Below, one piece after another: positions 32,733-40,508 of a stretch of DNA of 40,508 nucleotides (position 1 is its first letter; every line of letters starts with the position of its first letter). Source of the stretch: Desulfuromonadales bacterium (lineage in GTDB: Bacteria > Desulfobacterota > Desulfuromonadia > Desulfuromonadales > Syntrophotaleaceae); the NCBI GenBank assembly GCA_030154185.1, contig JASKKK010000021.1:1-40508 (forward strand), written 5' to 3'. A program made the position numbers and the translations under genes. The notes beneath the pieces were generated by a model. That model worked only from the letters and a program-made list of their open reading frames with translations, had not been told where the DNA came from and did not search any database.

Positions 32733-33463
32733 TGATCGTAATTCCCGCTATCGACTTGAAGGAGGGGCGCTGCGTACGTCTTGAACAGGGCTTGATGGAG
32801 AAGGATACCGTCTACAACGACGATCCCGGTGCCCAGGCCCGCAGTTGGCAGGAACAAGGCGGCGAACTGTTGCATATCGTCGATCTCGACGGCGCTTTTG
32901 CCGGTGTGCCGCGCAATCGCGATGCAATTCGCGCCATTGTCGAAGCGGTTTCCATCCCCACGGAACTGGGGGGAGGAATCCGCGACCTTCAGACTATCGA
33001 AGCCTATCTCGACCTTGGCATCGACCGGGTCATTCTCGGCACGGTCGCCAAGGAAAATCCTGGACTGGTTCGGGAGGCCTGTCGTCGGTTTCCCGGACAT
33101 GTCGTGGTCGGCATAGACGCCCGGGACGGAATGGTGGCGGTGCGCGGCTGGGCCGACGTTACCGAAAAGCTGGCCACCGAACTGGCCAGGGAGATGGAAG
33201 GTTTCGGCGTCGAGGCGATCATCTACACCGACATCGCTCGTGACGGCATGATGGGCGGGCCGAACCTTGAGGCAACTCGCGCTTTGGCCGAATCGATTTC
33301 GATACCGGTAATCGCTTCAGGCGGCGTTTCCTGTCTCGACGATATCGCACGCCTGATGACCATCGAGCGGTACGGCGTGACCGGCGTAATCACCGGCAAG
33401 GCTTTATATACCGGCAGCCTCGATCTGCGGAAGGCCGTCGCCCTGACAAAGAGCAAAGCCTGA
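32732..33463 (+). CDS. hisA: Phosphoribosylformimino-5-aminoimidazole carboxamide ribotide isomerase
   Basis: This 243-residue TIM-barrel enzyme uses ATG 32732, which overlaps the hisH stop. Typical parts: [13 protein letters not shown] with catalytic Asp8, GGGIRD, the strand GIDARDG with the second Asp, and the phosphate-binding IASGGVS. It is followed by an unusual 227-base gap before hisF. Confidence 0.97.
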   Translation: MIVIPAIDLKEGRCVRLEQGLMEKDTVYNDDPGAQARSWQEQGGELLHIVDLDGAFAGVPRNRDAIRAIVEAVSIPTELGGGIRDLQTIEAYLDLGIDRVILGTVAKENPGLVREACRRFPGHVVVGIDARDGMVAVRGWADVTEKLATELAREMEGFGVEAIIYTDIARDGMMGGPNLEATRALAESISIPVIASGGVSCLDDIARLMTIERYGVTGVITGKALYTGSLDLRKAVALTKSKA

Positions 33464-33690
33464 TATCTTGAATGTTTTCGCAGGCGGCCCCGGTGGGCCA
33501 TGACGTCGATTTTTACGAATGACCGATAAATAGCCGCAGAATCCGCCGAGAAAAGCAATGCGGTCACCATAAAATCCTCTGCGGCTCCGCGGTGAAAGCT
33601 CTGTTGATCGTTTCCGGTCTTCGATCGAATTAATTACTCCGCAGGCCTTGCAATCGGGTTGCGGCGTTCTTATCTTGTGAAGGACGAGCC
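33464..33690. promoter_or_regulatory. hisA-hisF gap with repeat-like element and possible promoter
   Basis: The gap interrupts an otherwise compact operon. At 33576-33596 lies CCTCTGCGGCTCCGCGGTGAA, close to a two-fold CTCTGCG-type repeat. TTGCAA (33648-33653) and TATCTT (33671-33676) are 17 bases apart and could drive hisF and downstream genes. No open frame here looks like a gene. Confidence 0.45.
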
Positions 33691-34458
33691 ATGCTGACGA
33701 AACGTATTATCCCCTGTCTCGATGTCAAGGACGGCCGAGTGGTCAAAGGGGTTCAGTTCCTCGAATTGCGCGATGCCGGCGATCCGGTTGAAGCAGCCGA
33801 AGCCTACGATGCCCAGGGGGCCGATGAACTGACTTTCCTCGATATAACGGCTTCCAGCGATAAGCGCAATATCATCCTCGACGTGGTGGCGCGTACGGCG
33901 GAAAGGGTATTCATGCCCCTGACCGTCGGTGGCGGTATCCGTACCATCGAAGATATCCGTAACCTGCTCAATGCCGGTGCCGACAAGGTATCCATCAACA
34001 CCGAAGCGGTGAATAATCCTGAATTCGTCAAGGAGGCAGCCGAGCGCTTCGGTTCCCAGTGCATCGTGGTGGCCATCGATGCCCGCCGTGTGCCCGGCAG
34101 CGACCCTCAGCGCTGGGAGGTGTATGTCCACGGAGGGCGTACGCCGACCGGTATCGACGTCATGGAATGGGCGATGCGCATGGAGGCTTACGGTGCAGGC
34201 GAAATTCTGCTGACTTCCATGGACAAGGATGGCACCAAGGACGGTTACGATATCCCCTTGACCCGCACCATCAGCGATCTCGTCAGTATTCCGGTGATTG
34301 CTTCCGGCGGTGTCGGCAATCTGGAACATATTCGCCAGGGGTTGACCGAGGGGGGCGCCAGTGCCGCTCTGGCTGCCAGTATTTTCCATTTTCGCGAATA
34401 CACCATTCGTGAGTGCAAGGAATATCTGCAGCAGCGCGGCGTTCCGGCGCGGCTGTGA
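33691..34458 (+). CDS. hisF: Imidazole glycerol phosphate synthase, cyclase subunit
   Basis: This 255-residue TIM barrel partners with HisH and makes imidazole glycerol phosphate and AICAR. Catalytic Asp11 ([14 protein letters not shown]) and the second Asp (VVAIDARR) are present, with GGGIRT and IASGGVGN for phosphate binding. ATG 33691 is preceded by AAGGACGAG. Confidence 0.98.
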   Translation: MLTKRIIPCLDVKDGRVVKGVQFLELRDAGDPVEAAEAYDAQGADELTFLDITASSDKRNIILDVVARTAERVFMPLTVGGGIRTIEDIRNLLNAGADKVSINTEAVNNPEFVKEAAERFGSQCIVVAIDARRVPGSDPQRWEVYVHGGRTPTGIDVMEWAMRMEAYGAGEILLTSMDKDGTKDGYDIPLTRTISDLVSIPVIASGGVGNLEHIRQGLTEGGASAALAASIFHFREYTIRECKEYLQQRGVPARL

Positions 34459-34484
34459 TTGACGAGACGTCAGGGGGCGGGATT

Positions 34485-35126
34485 ATGATCGATTTGTCCG
34501 ATATCCGTTACGATGCAGACGGGCTGTTGCCGGCGGTAGTGCGTTGCGCTCATAGCGGCGAAGTTCTGATGCTTTCGCATCTCAACGCCGAGGCTTTGCG
34601 TCTCAGTCTTGAAAGCGGGTTTTTGCACCGTTTCTCGCGTTCCGGTAATTCCCTGGTTTCGCCCGATGCCGACGCGCCTCAACGGGTGAAGGAAATTCGC
34701 CTGAGTTGCTCCGGCGATTGCCTGCTGGTTTCCGTGGAGCAGGGTGGCGAGCCGCGCGATTGTTTCAAAACCGTGCTTTTTCGCCAGGAGGGTGAGGTTG
34801 CCGACCGGCACGTCGATATCCTGGGACAGGTTTATCGGGTGGTGCTGCAACGTCGCGACAATCCGTCGCAAAAGTCCTATGTAGCGTCCCTGTTTTCCAA
34901 GGGGCTGGACAAGATTCTCAGTAAAATCGGCGAGGAGGCTACCGAGACGGCCGTAGCCGGAAAGGGCGGTAACCCCGAGGAGGTCGTTTACGAAATCGCC
35001 GACCTGTTTTTCCATGTGCTGGTACTGCTCGGTTATTACGGTTTGCCCCCGGAGCGTATTTACGCCGAGCTGCGACGGCGGTTCGGTCTTTCCGGTATCG
35101 AGGAAAAGGCCGGTCGCAAGGCTTGA
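34485..35126 (+). CDS. hisI: HisIE-like fusion: degenerate HisI domain plus intact HisE
   Basis: The protein has 213 residues from ATG 34485 (GGGGGCGGG upstream). Residues ~1-110 align with phosphoribosyl-AMP cyclohydrolase (LMLSHLNAEALRLSLESG, SRSG, VKEIRLSCSGDCLL). The family's metal motif DCDxDALL is here SCSGDCLL, and the CHTGxxSCFY zinc motif has become RDCFKTVLFR, so the usual Asp and Cys/His ligands are lost. Residues ~118-213 are a normal HisE pyrophosphohydrolase (LFSKGLDKILSKIGEEATET, EIADLFFHVLVLL). The protein probably carries out the HisE step only; a separate HisI would then be needed elsewhere. There is no sign of a frameshift. Confidence 0.88.
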   Translation: MIDLSDIRYDADGLLPAVVRCAHSGEVLMLSHLNAEALRLSLESGFLHRFSRSGNSLVSPDADAPQRVKEIRLSCSGDCLLVSVEQGGEPRDCFKTVLFRQEGEVADRHVDILGQVYRVVLQRRDNPSQKSYVASLFSKGLDKILSKIGEEATETAVAGKGGNPEEVVYEIADLFFHVLVLLGYYGLPPERIYAELRRRFGLSGIEEKAGRKA

Positions 35127-35219
35127 GGATTTTCGCGTTCGCCTGCCGGTAAAATGGCTCGCAAATCGAGGCTGGCGCCAGCATTTTTTTCAAAGCTTAT
35201 TTTATAAAGGTGGATCACC

Positions 35220-35666
35220 ATGAGTCTTAAGCAGCAGCTCAATGATGCCATGAAGGCTGCGATGAAAGCCAAGGACAGCTTGCGTCTCACTACCGTGCGC
35301 ATGGTGCTGGCCGCAATCAAGAATCGCGAAATCGAACAGCATTCGGAACTTGGCGACGATGATGTCATCGGCGTCCTGTCCTCACTGGTCAAGCAGCGCA
35401 AGGAATCGGTGGCGCTTTACCGGGAAGGCGATCGCAACGAGTTGGCCGAAAAGGAAGAGGCCGAACTGGCCATTCTGCAGGAGTTTCTGCCGACGCCGCT
35501 GAGCCGGGAAGAAATCGCCGCTCTGATCGAGGCGGCGGTGACCGAGACCGGGGCATCCGATCCCCGGGATATGGGCAGGGTCATGAAAATAGTATCGGCG
35601 CAGACCCGTGGCCGGGCCGACGGTAAAGAGGTCAGCAACATGGTCAGGGAGCGTCTTAATCGCTGA
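35220..35666 (+). CDS. GatB/YqeY domain protein
   Basis: This 148-residue protein is alpha-helical, of the YqeY family, resembling the tRNA-binding tail domain of GatB (SLKQQLNDAMKAAMKAKDSLRLTTVRMVLAAIKN; LPTPLSREEIAALI). It has AAAGGTGG before ATG 35220. In bacteria it commonly sits with rpsU, dnaG and rpoD; here it is followed by cvpA, mutS2, dnaG and rpoD. The precise role is unknown. Confidence 0.93.
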   Translation: MSLKQQLNDAMKAAMKAKDSLRLTTVRMVLAAIKNREIEQHSELGDDDVIGVLSSLVKQRKESVALYREGDRNELAEKEEAELAILQEFLPTPLSREEIAALIEAAVTETGASDPRDMGRVMKIVSAQTRGRADGKEVSNMVRERLNR

Positions 35667-35687
35667 TTGCCGCACGGGGGATGCTCT

Positions 35688-36188
35688 ATGAATGCAGTCG
35701 ATATCGCCATCATGGTGGTGCTGGCCCTGTTTCTGATCAAGGGGCTGGTGCGCGGCCTGCTCAAGGAGCTTTGTTCGCTGCTCGGGTTGTTCGGCGGGGT
35801 GGTGGTGGCTTTACGCTTTCATCCCTATCTGGCTGAGGGCATTATCAATACCTTCGCCCTGCCTCCACAGCTCTGTGTGGTTATTGCGTTCGCAGCGCTG
35901 TTTCTGCTCACGGTCTTGACTTTTGCCTTGATTGGGTTTATTCTGTCACGTTTCATCAAGTTGTTGTTCCTCGGCGGTTTCAATCGGGTGGCGGGAGGTT
36001 TGTTCGGGATTCTTCAGGGCGGTGCGGTATTGATTCTGCTGCTGTTCTGTCTCAGTCGCAGCCCGTTGCCGGATCAGGCCGGGGACTATCTTCGACAATC
36101 ACGCCTGTCGCCCCCGCTGGTCGATATGGGGGAAACCCTGTTTCGCCATGGCAGGCAACTGGGGGGATCGGTTTCAAACAATACCTGA
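35688..36188 (+). CDS. CvpA family membrane protein
   Basis: The protein has 166 residues from ATG 35688 (GGGGGATG upstream). It has four predicted transmembrane helices, at about 5-20, 25-43, 62-85 and 100-122, with KGLVRGLLKEL after the first, typical of CvpA/colicin V production proteins. The tail of ~40 residues is hydrophilic. It lies 24 bases before mutS2. Confidence 0.88.
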   Translation: MNAVDIAIMVVLALFLIKGLVRGLLKELCSLLGLFGGVVVALRFHPYLAEGIINTFALPPQLCVVIAFAALFLLTVLTFALIGFILSRFIKLLFLGGFNRVAGGLFGILQGGAVLILLLFCLSRSPLPDQAGDYLRQSRLSPPLVDMGETLFRHGRQLGGSVSNNT

Positions 36189-36212
36189 GCATTCAGCAGG
36201 AATACGGAGTTG

Positions 36213-38579
36213 ATGAGCGAGGAAACCCTCAGGGTTCTTGAGTACGACAAGATTGTCCGGCTGCTGGCGGGACATACCGTCACCGAGCCGGGATACGCAA
36301 GGGTTCAGGCACTGCAACCGCTGGAAGATCGGCATCAGGTGGCCGATGCCCTGGCCGAAGTCGCTGAAATGGGGACCCTGTTTGAGGATATGGGGCGTCC
36401 TCCCTTGGGGGGGTGCCGCGATTTGCAGCCCGCCTTGCGTCACCTGCATGCCGATGGCAGTTGGCTGCCGGCCGAAGACCTCTTGGCCGTGCTGTCCAGC
36501 CTGGAAGCCGCCGGCGCCTGCCGCACTTATTTCGATGGCAAGCAGGCCGCGCCCCTGCTGGGTGAGCAGGCTGAAGGCCTGGTCGCCTGCAACGGTCTGC
36601 AACGCGAGATCCGCGACAGTATCGGTCAGCATGGCGAAATCCTGGACAGTGCCTCTTTCGAACTCGGGGATCTTCGGCAGTCCGCACGGCAGTTGCGCGG
36701 ACGTATTCGCCGGAAACTCGAGGACATGCTGCATGCCGAGGCTTTCAGCGGCGTGTTTCAGGACTCTATCGTTACGGAACGCAACGGTCGGTACGTGGTT
36801 CCGGTGCGGGCCGACCACCGCGGACGCATCAAAGGCCTGATCCACGACGAGTCGGCCAGCGGCCAGACCCTGTTCATGGAACCGAACTCGGTGCTTGAGT
36901 GGAACAACGAACTCCAGGCCCTGAATCGCGCCGAGCAGCGGGAAGAAGAACGTATTCTACGGCGTTTGTCGGCCCGGGTTCGCGAACAACGCATGGTTCT
37001 GGAGCAAAACCAGGCTCTGTTGGCGCGTTTCGATCTGCGTGCCGCGGCGGCGCGTTTCGGGAAATTGTGCGGAGCGGCGATTCCTCAGCTTGCGGATCAG
37101 CCGGTCATCGACCTGCGTGGAGCGCGGCATCCGCTGTTGATGGTGACGGCCGATGGTCGTGTTGATCCCGCCATAGCCGTCCCCGTCGATCTGAAACTGG
37201 GCCGGGATCGCCAGGTTCTGGTGATCAGCGGACCCAATACCGGCGGCAAGAGCGTCGCCCTCAAGACTATCGGGCTGCTGGTGCTCATGGTGCGCTCGGG
37301 TTTGCCGATTCCGTGTCTTTCCGACAGTTGCATCTTCCTGTTCCCGTCGGTGCAGGCCGATATCGGTGACGAGCAGAGCATCGAGCAGCATCTGTCGACC
37401 TTTTCCGGCCATCTGACCCGCTTGCGGCGGATTATCGAAGAGGCCGGGCCGGAGACCCTGGTGTTGCTGGATGAACTCGGTACCGGAACCGATCCGGCCG
37501 AAGGGGGTGCCCTGGCCATGGCCGTGCTCGACCATTTAAGGGCCACGGGGGTGCGTACGGTCGCCACCACTCACTTGAACCTGATCAAGGGATATGCCGC
37601 CACCCAGGCCGGGGTGGAGAATGCCGCTGTCGAGTTCGATCCCCGAACCCTGCAGCCGACTTATCGCCTGAATTACGGGATTCCCGGCGCCAGCCAGGCC
37701 TTCGCCATAGCCCGGCGTCTCGGCATGCCCACCGAGGTCATGCAGCGTGCCGAAAATTACCTTGGCGACGGTGAAAAAGCCGGCCTGGAGCTGATGGAGC
37801 AGATCAATGCCCGACAGCACGCTCTCGAACAGGAGCTTTCCGAGGCGCGCAAATTGCGGGAACGGGCCGCTCAGGAAAGGGCCCGTCGCAAGAAGCTGTT
37901 GGATGAGTTCGAGGCGCAGCGTCAGGGGCTTCTGGAAAAGGCCCGTCGTAAAGGGGACCAGCTCGTACGCGATGCGGAACGCAAAATCAAGGAATTGCTG
38001 CGACAGGCCAGGGAAACCGGCCAGCAGGTTCCCGAACAGGCCAAGCTTGTTTCCGAGGTGCGCGAATTACGCCAGGACCTGCCCAAGGGGCAGCCGGTCC
38101 GGCAATCTCGGGGTCGGGCGCCTAAGACGGTCAAGGTCGGCGAATTGCTGCGCATTCCGACCCTGCGGGCCGACGGCGAGGTTGTTCGCGTGCAGGGGAA
38201 TGACGTCGAGATGACGGTGCATGGGAAAAAATTGCGGTTGCCCATGGCTTCTCTGGAAGCGTATCGACCCCGACGCTTTGCTTCCCGCAAGGCGGGCGGC
38301 GCGGTTCGCGGCAAGGTGCAGCGGGAAGGATTCAATCCCCGGCTGATGCTGGTCGGCAAGCGAGTCGATGAGGCGCTGCCGCTGCTCGAGCGATTTTTGG
38401 ACGATGCTCTGTTGCAGAACGCCGGGGAACTGGAGATCGTGCACGGAACCGGTGAAGGGATTTTGCGAAAGGTCGTGCGAGAGTTTTTGGCCGAACACCG
38501 CGAAGTGGCAGGTTTTCATGCCGCCGCCATCGGCCAGGGCGGCGATAATGTGACCCTGGTGCAGGTGAGAAAGTTATGA
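36213..38579 (+). CDS. mutS2: Endonuclease MutS2
   Basis: The protein has 788 residues from ATG 36213 (GGAG upstream; a TTG one codon earlier is less likely). It has a MutS-type clamp and ATPase without the mismatch-recognition domain. Walker A GPNTGGKS is at 340-347 and Walker B LVLLDELGTGTDPAEGG lies near 415. A long charged coiled coil covers about 520-625, and a C-terminal Smr domain covers about 705-788. The Smr LDLRG motif reads LMLVG here, while HGTGEGILR is normal, so nuclease activity may be altered. Known roles include suppressing recombination and rescuing collided ribosomes. Overlaps dnaG by 4 bases (ATGA). Confidence 0.96.
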   Translation: MSEETLRVLEYDKIVRLLAGHTVTEPGYARVQALQPLEDRHQVADALAEVAEMGTLFEDMGRPPLGGCRDLQPALRHLHADGSWLPAEDLLAVLSSLEAAGACRTYFDGKQAAPLLGEQAEGLVACNGLQREIRDSIGQHGEILDSASFELGDLRQSARQLRGRIRRKLEDMLHAEAFSGVFQDSIVTERNGRYVVPVRADHRGRIKGLIHDESASGQTLFMEPNSVLEWNNELQALNRAEQREEERILRRLSARVREQRMVLEQNQALLARFDLRAAAARFGKLCGAAIPQLADQPVIDLRGARHPLLMVTADGRVDPAIAVPVDLKLGRDRQVLVISGPNTGGKSVALKTIGLLVLMVRSGLPIPCLSDSCIFLFPSVQADIGDEQSIEQHLSTFSGHLTRLRRIIEEAGPETLVLLDELGTGTDPAEGGALAMAVLDHLRATGVRTVATTHLNLIKGYAATQAGVENAAVEFDPRTLQPTYRLNYGIPGASQAFAIARRLGMPTEVMQRAENYLGDGEKAGLELMEQINARQHALEQELSEARKLRERAAQERARRKKLLDEFEAQRQGLLEKARRKGDQLVRDAERKIKELLRQARETGQQVPEQAKLVSEVRELRQDLPKGQPVRQSRGRAPKTVKVGELLRIPTLRADGEVVRVQGNDVEMTVHGKKLRLPMASLEAYRPRRFASRKAGGAVRGKVQREGFNPRLMLVGKRVDEALPLLERFLDDALLQNAGELEIVHGTGEGILRKVVREFLAEHREVAGFHAAAIGQGGDNVTLVQVRKL

Positions 38580-40387
38580 AGGGTAGGATCGCGGACGAAA
38601 AGGTGGAGGAAGTCCGGGCACGGGCCGATATCGTCGAGGTGGTATCGAGTTACGTGTCCCTAAAGCGTTCCGGTCGCAATCATGTCGGATTGTGTCCTTT
38701 TCATGCGGAAAAGACCCCGTCTTTCAACGTCAATGCGGATCGGCAGATCTATCACTGTTTCGGTTGCGGGGTCGGCGGTGATGTCTTCGCCTTTCTCATG
38801 AATATGGATGGGGTAGCTTTTCCCGAAGCTGTCCGGCGGCTCGCAGAGCGTTACGGCATCGAGCTTGAGGAAGAGACCCTTAGCCCCGAAGAGGAACGGC
38901 GACGCCAGGAATTCGAACGCCTGTTGCGGGTCACTGAAGTGGCATGCGATTTTTATCACCAGCTTCTGATCGAAGACCCTGTCGGAAAGCCGGCACGCGC
39001 GTACCTGCGCCGGCGCGGTTTCGACGGCGAACTGGCCCGGCAATTTCGTCTCGGCTGCGCCCCCCCTGCGTGGGAAGCTTTGGCGAAGTATTTGCGGGAT
39101 AAGGGGTTCGATCCGAAGTGGGCGAGGGATCGGCTCGGGTTGATACGCGCCAGCAATGAAGAAGGTCGGGGCGACTATGATCTGTTCCGACGGCGGCTGT
39201 TGTTCCCGATTCTCGATGAACGCGGCCGACCGGTAGCTTTCGGCGGCCGCATTCTCGAAGGCGACGGCCCCAAGTACATCAACTCGCCCGAGTCGACCAT
39301 TTACCACAAAGGGCGGGTGCTTTACGGGCTTTACCAGGCGCGCGACGCCATGCGCCACAAAGGGGAAGCCATTGTGGTGGAAGGCTATTTCGATCAGCTG
39401 GCACTGTATCGGGCCGGGTTTCACAATGTCGTGGCCACTTGCGGTACGGCGCTGACGGCGGACCACGTACGGCTTCTCAAGCGTTTCGCCGATCGCGTGG
39501 TGTTGCTGTTCGATCAGGATGAAGCCGGTCGCAAGGCGACCTTCCGTGCCATGGATGTCCTGCTTTCCGAGGGGGTGCAGACCACGATGGCCACTCTGGA
39601 GGCCGGAGAAGATCCCGATTCCTTCCTGCGTGCCCACGATGCGCAGGAGATGCAACATCGCCTTGCCGAAGCCAGGTCTGTGCTGGAGGTGTATGTCGAA
39701 CAGACTCTGGCACAGCATGGTGAGGATATCGAAAGTCGGGCGCGGGCTGTGGAGCAGATACTCGGCAAATTGCGCCTGCTGCCGGGAGATATCGAACGGA
39801 ATCTGTACCTGAAGGATCTGGCGGATCGCACGGGCCTGGACGAGCAGCTGTTGCGATCCAAGATACAGTCCGGGGCGAGCAGGCCGACGCCAGTGCCGGC
39901 GCCGGCCACATCGGCCCGAGCGGCCCGCCCGCCCATGCCGAAGAAGAAGGAGCGACAGGGGGTTTCCCTTAAGGCACAGCGGATACTGTTGCGGCTGATT
40001 CTAAGTTACGAATCGGCGCGCAACGAAACGCAGCGCGTCGGGTTGGACGAATTGTTTGACCCCGGAGACCTGCGTATCCTGGCCGAACGGGTTCTCGCTT
40101 TGCCCCCGTGTGCGGGCGAGGAAAAAGAAAAATTGCATATAGATGGCCTGAATGATGCCCAGAAGGGGCTACTTTCGGGTATTCTGATAGAAGACGAAGC
40201 ATTGTTTGCAGAAAATTCCGACGAGCTTTTCCAGAAGTGCCACGAAACCGTGAAAAAGGAGCGCATGAAGCAGCGGTTGCAGAAACTGCAGGAGCTTATG
40301 CAACAGGCCGAGAGAGGTCAGAATTTCACGGAGCTGGCTGCCTGGCAGCGCGAATTCCAGGAACTCACGCGCAAGCTCAAGGGGTAA
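38576..40387 (+). CDS. dnaG: DNA primase
   Basis: The protein has 603 residues, starting at ATG 38576 within the mutS2 stop overlap. The N-terminal CHC2 zinc finger uses C40, H43, C61 and C64 (LCPFHAEKTPSF, YHCFGCGVGGD). The RNA polymerase core includes VAFGGR. The Toprim domain has VVEGYFDQLAL and LLFDQDEAGRKA. A Pro/Ala-rich linker (about 440-460) leads to the helicase-binding C-terminal helical domain. It makes RNA primers at the replication fork. rpoD follows after 71 bases. Confidence 0.98.
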   Translation: MKGRIADEKVEEVRARADIVEVVSSYVSLKRSGRNHVGLCPFHAEKTPSFNVNADRQIYHCFGCGVGGDVFAFLMNMDGVAFPEAVRRLAERYGIELEEETLSPEEERRRQEFERLLRVTEVACDFYHQLLIEDPVGKPARAYLRRRGFDGELARQFRLGCAPPAWEALAKYLRDKGFDPKWARDRLGLIRASNEEGRGDYDLFRRRLLFPILDERGRPVAFGGRILEGDGPKYINSPESTIYHKGRVLYGLYQARDAMRHKGEAIVVEGYFDQLALYRAGFHNVVATCGTALTADHVRLLKRFADRVVLLFDQDEAGRKATFRAMDVLLSEGVQTTMATLEAGEDPDSFLRAHDAQEMQHRLAEARSVLEVYVEQTLAQHGEDIESRARAVEQILGKLRLLPGDIERNLYLKDLADRTGLDEQLLRSKIQSGASRPTPVPAPATSARAARPPMPKKKERQGVSLKAQRILLRLILSYESARNETQRVGLDELFDPGDLRILAERVLALPPCAGEEKEKLHIDGLNDAQKGLLSGILIEDEALFAENSDELFQKCHETVKKERMKQRLQKLQELMQQAERGQNFTELAAWQREFQELTRKLKG

Positions 40388-40458
40388 TCGTCAGTGTCGA
40401 TATCAACAACCCGATGACTTGCGGTTGCATACGGCAGGTCCAGAGGAGAGAATCGAGC

Positions 40459-40508
40459 ATGGCCAAGAAGCACGGCATGGAAGAAGTTCAGCAGCTTATC
40501 GATATGGG
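40459..40508 (+). CDS. rpoD: RNA polymerase sigma factor RpoD, first 16 codons only
   Basis: ATG 40459, with AGAGGAGAG 8-16 bases upstream, opens AKKHGMEEVQQLIDMG, which resembles the start of sigma-70 region 1.1. The gene runs off the window. Its place right after dnaG is the usual order, which supports the call more than the few residues do. Confidence 0.8.
   Translation, partial: MAKKHGMEEVQQLIDM

Overview
The window is chromosomal DNA from a GC-rich Gram-negative bacterium. Its second half carries the block rho-rpmE-thyX-prfA-prmC-murA-hisG-hisD-hisB-hisH-hisA-hisF-hisIE-yqeY-cvpA-mutS2-dnaG-rpoD. From memory, this order is typical of Desulfuromonadales (Geobacter, Desulfuromonas, Pelobacter/Syntrophotalea). 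A short-form HisG, a ThyX-type thymidylate synthase, a stand-alone NuoF/HndC-like flavoprotein, a Mo/W-bis-MGD enzyme and many-PAS signalling proteins suit an anaerobe of that group. The species cannot be fixed from the sequence alone. No rRNA, tRNA, insertion sequence, integrase or CRISPR array was seen.

Layout. 1-124: heptanucleotide tandem repeats. 104-4374 (minus): a tightly packed operon corA - coiled-coil ATPase - MscS channel. 4550-5497 (plus): a DUF523/DUF1722 protein. 5570-6156: the decayed remains of a class I/II aminotransferase with its middle missing. 6228-10516: a signalling module made of a lone receiver protein, a divergent cytoplasmic four-PAS histidine kinase, and a receiver-PAS-GGDEF diguanylate cyclase. 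10934-12400: an orphan NADH-binding flavo-iron-sulfur subunit, followed by a small unknown gene. 13163-16482: a ModF-like double ABC ATPase behind a hairpin-rich leader, a YdgA-like (DUF945) anchored protein and a small membrane protein. 16576-19992 (minus): an operon of a small membrane protein, a zinc-ribbon SAM methyltransferase and a molybdopterin oxidoreductase. 20256-23191: gluQ, an outer-membrane barrel protein and a lipoprotein. 23630-40508: the housekeeping block, covering transcription termination, ribosome, dTMP synthesis, translation release, cell wall, histidine, DNA maintenance and replication.

How the genes work together. PrfA and PrmC are a release factor and its methylating enzyme. 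HisG, D, B, H, A, F and IE cover most of histidine synthesis, but hisC and hisZ are absent from the window, and the HisI half of HisIE has lost its metal-binding residues. DnaG and RpoD form the usual macromolecular-synthesis pair. The kinase and diguanylate cyclase look like a phosphorelay that ends in c-di-GMP.

Most noteworthy: the degenerate HisI domain in an otherwise normal his operon; the aminotransferase fossil; several unrelated short repeats with 7-nt period placed at gene ends and gaps, two of them forming the 3' ends of mscS and gluQ; the CorA-ATPase-MscS operon; the membrane protein-methyltransferase-molybdoenzyme operon; mutually exclusive hairpins ahead of modF; and an apparently leaderless gluQ. 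I do not see a clear new defence or mobile system. The two unexplained operons are the best candidates for undescribed biology.
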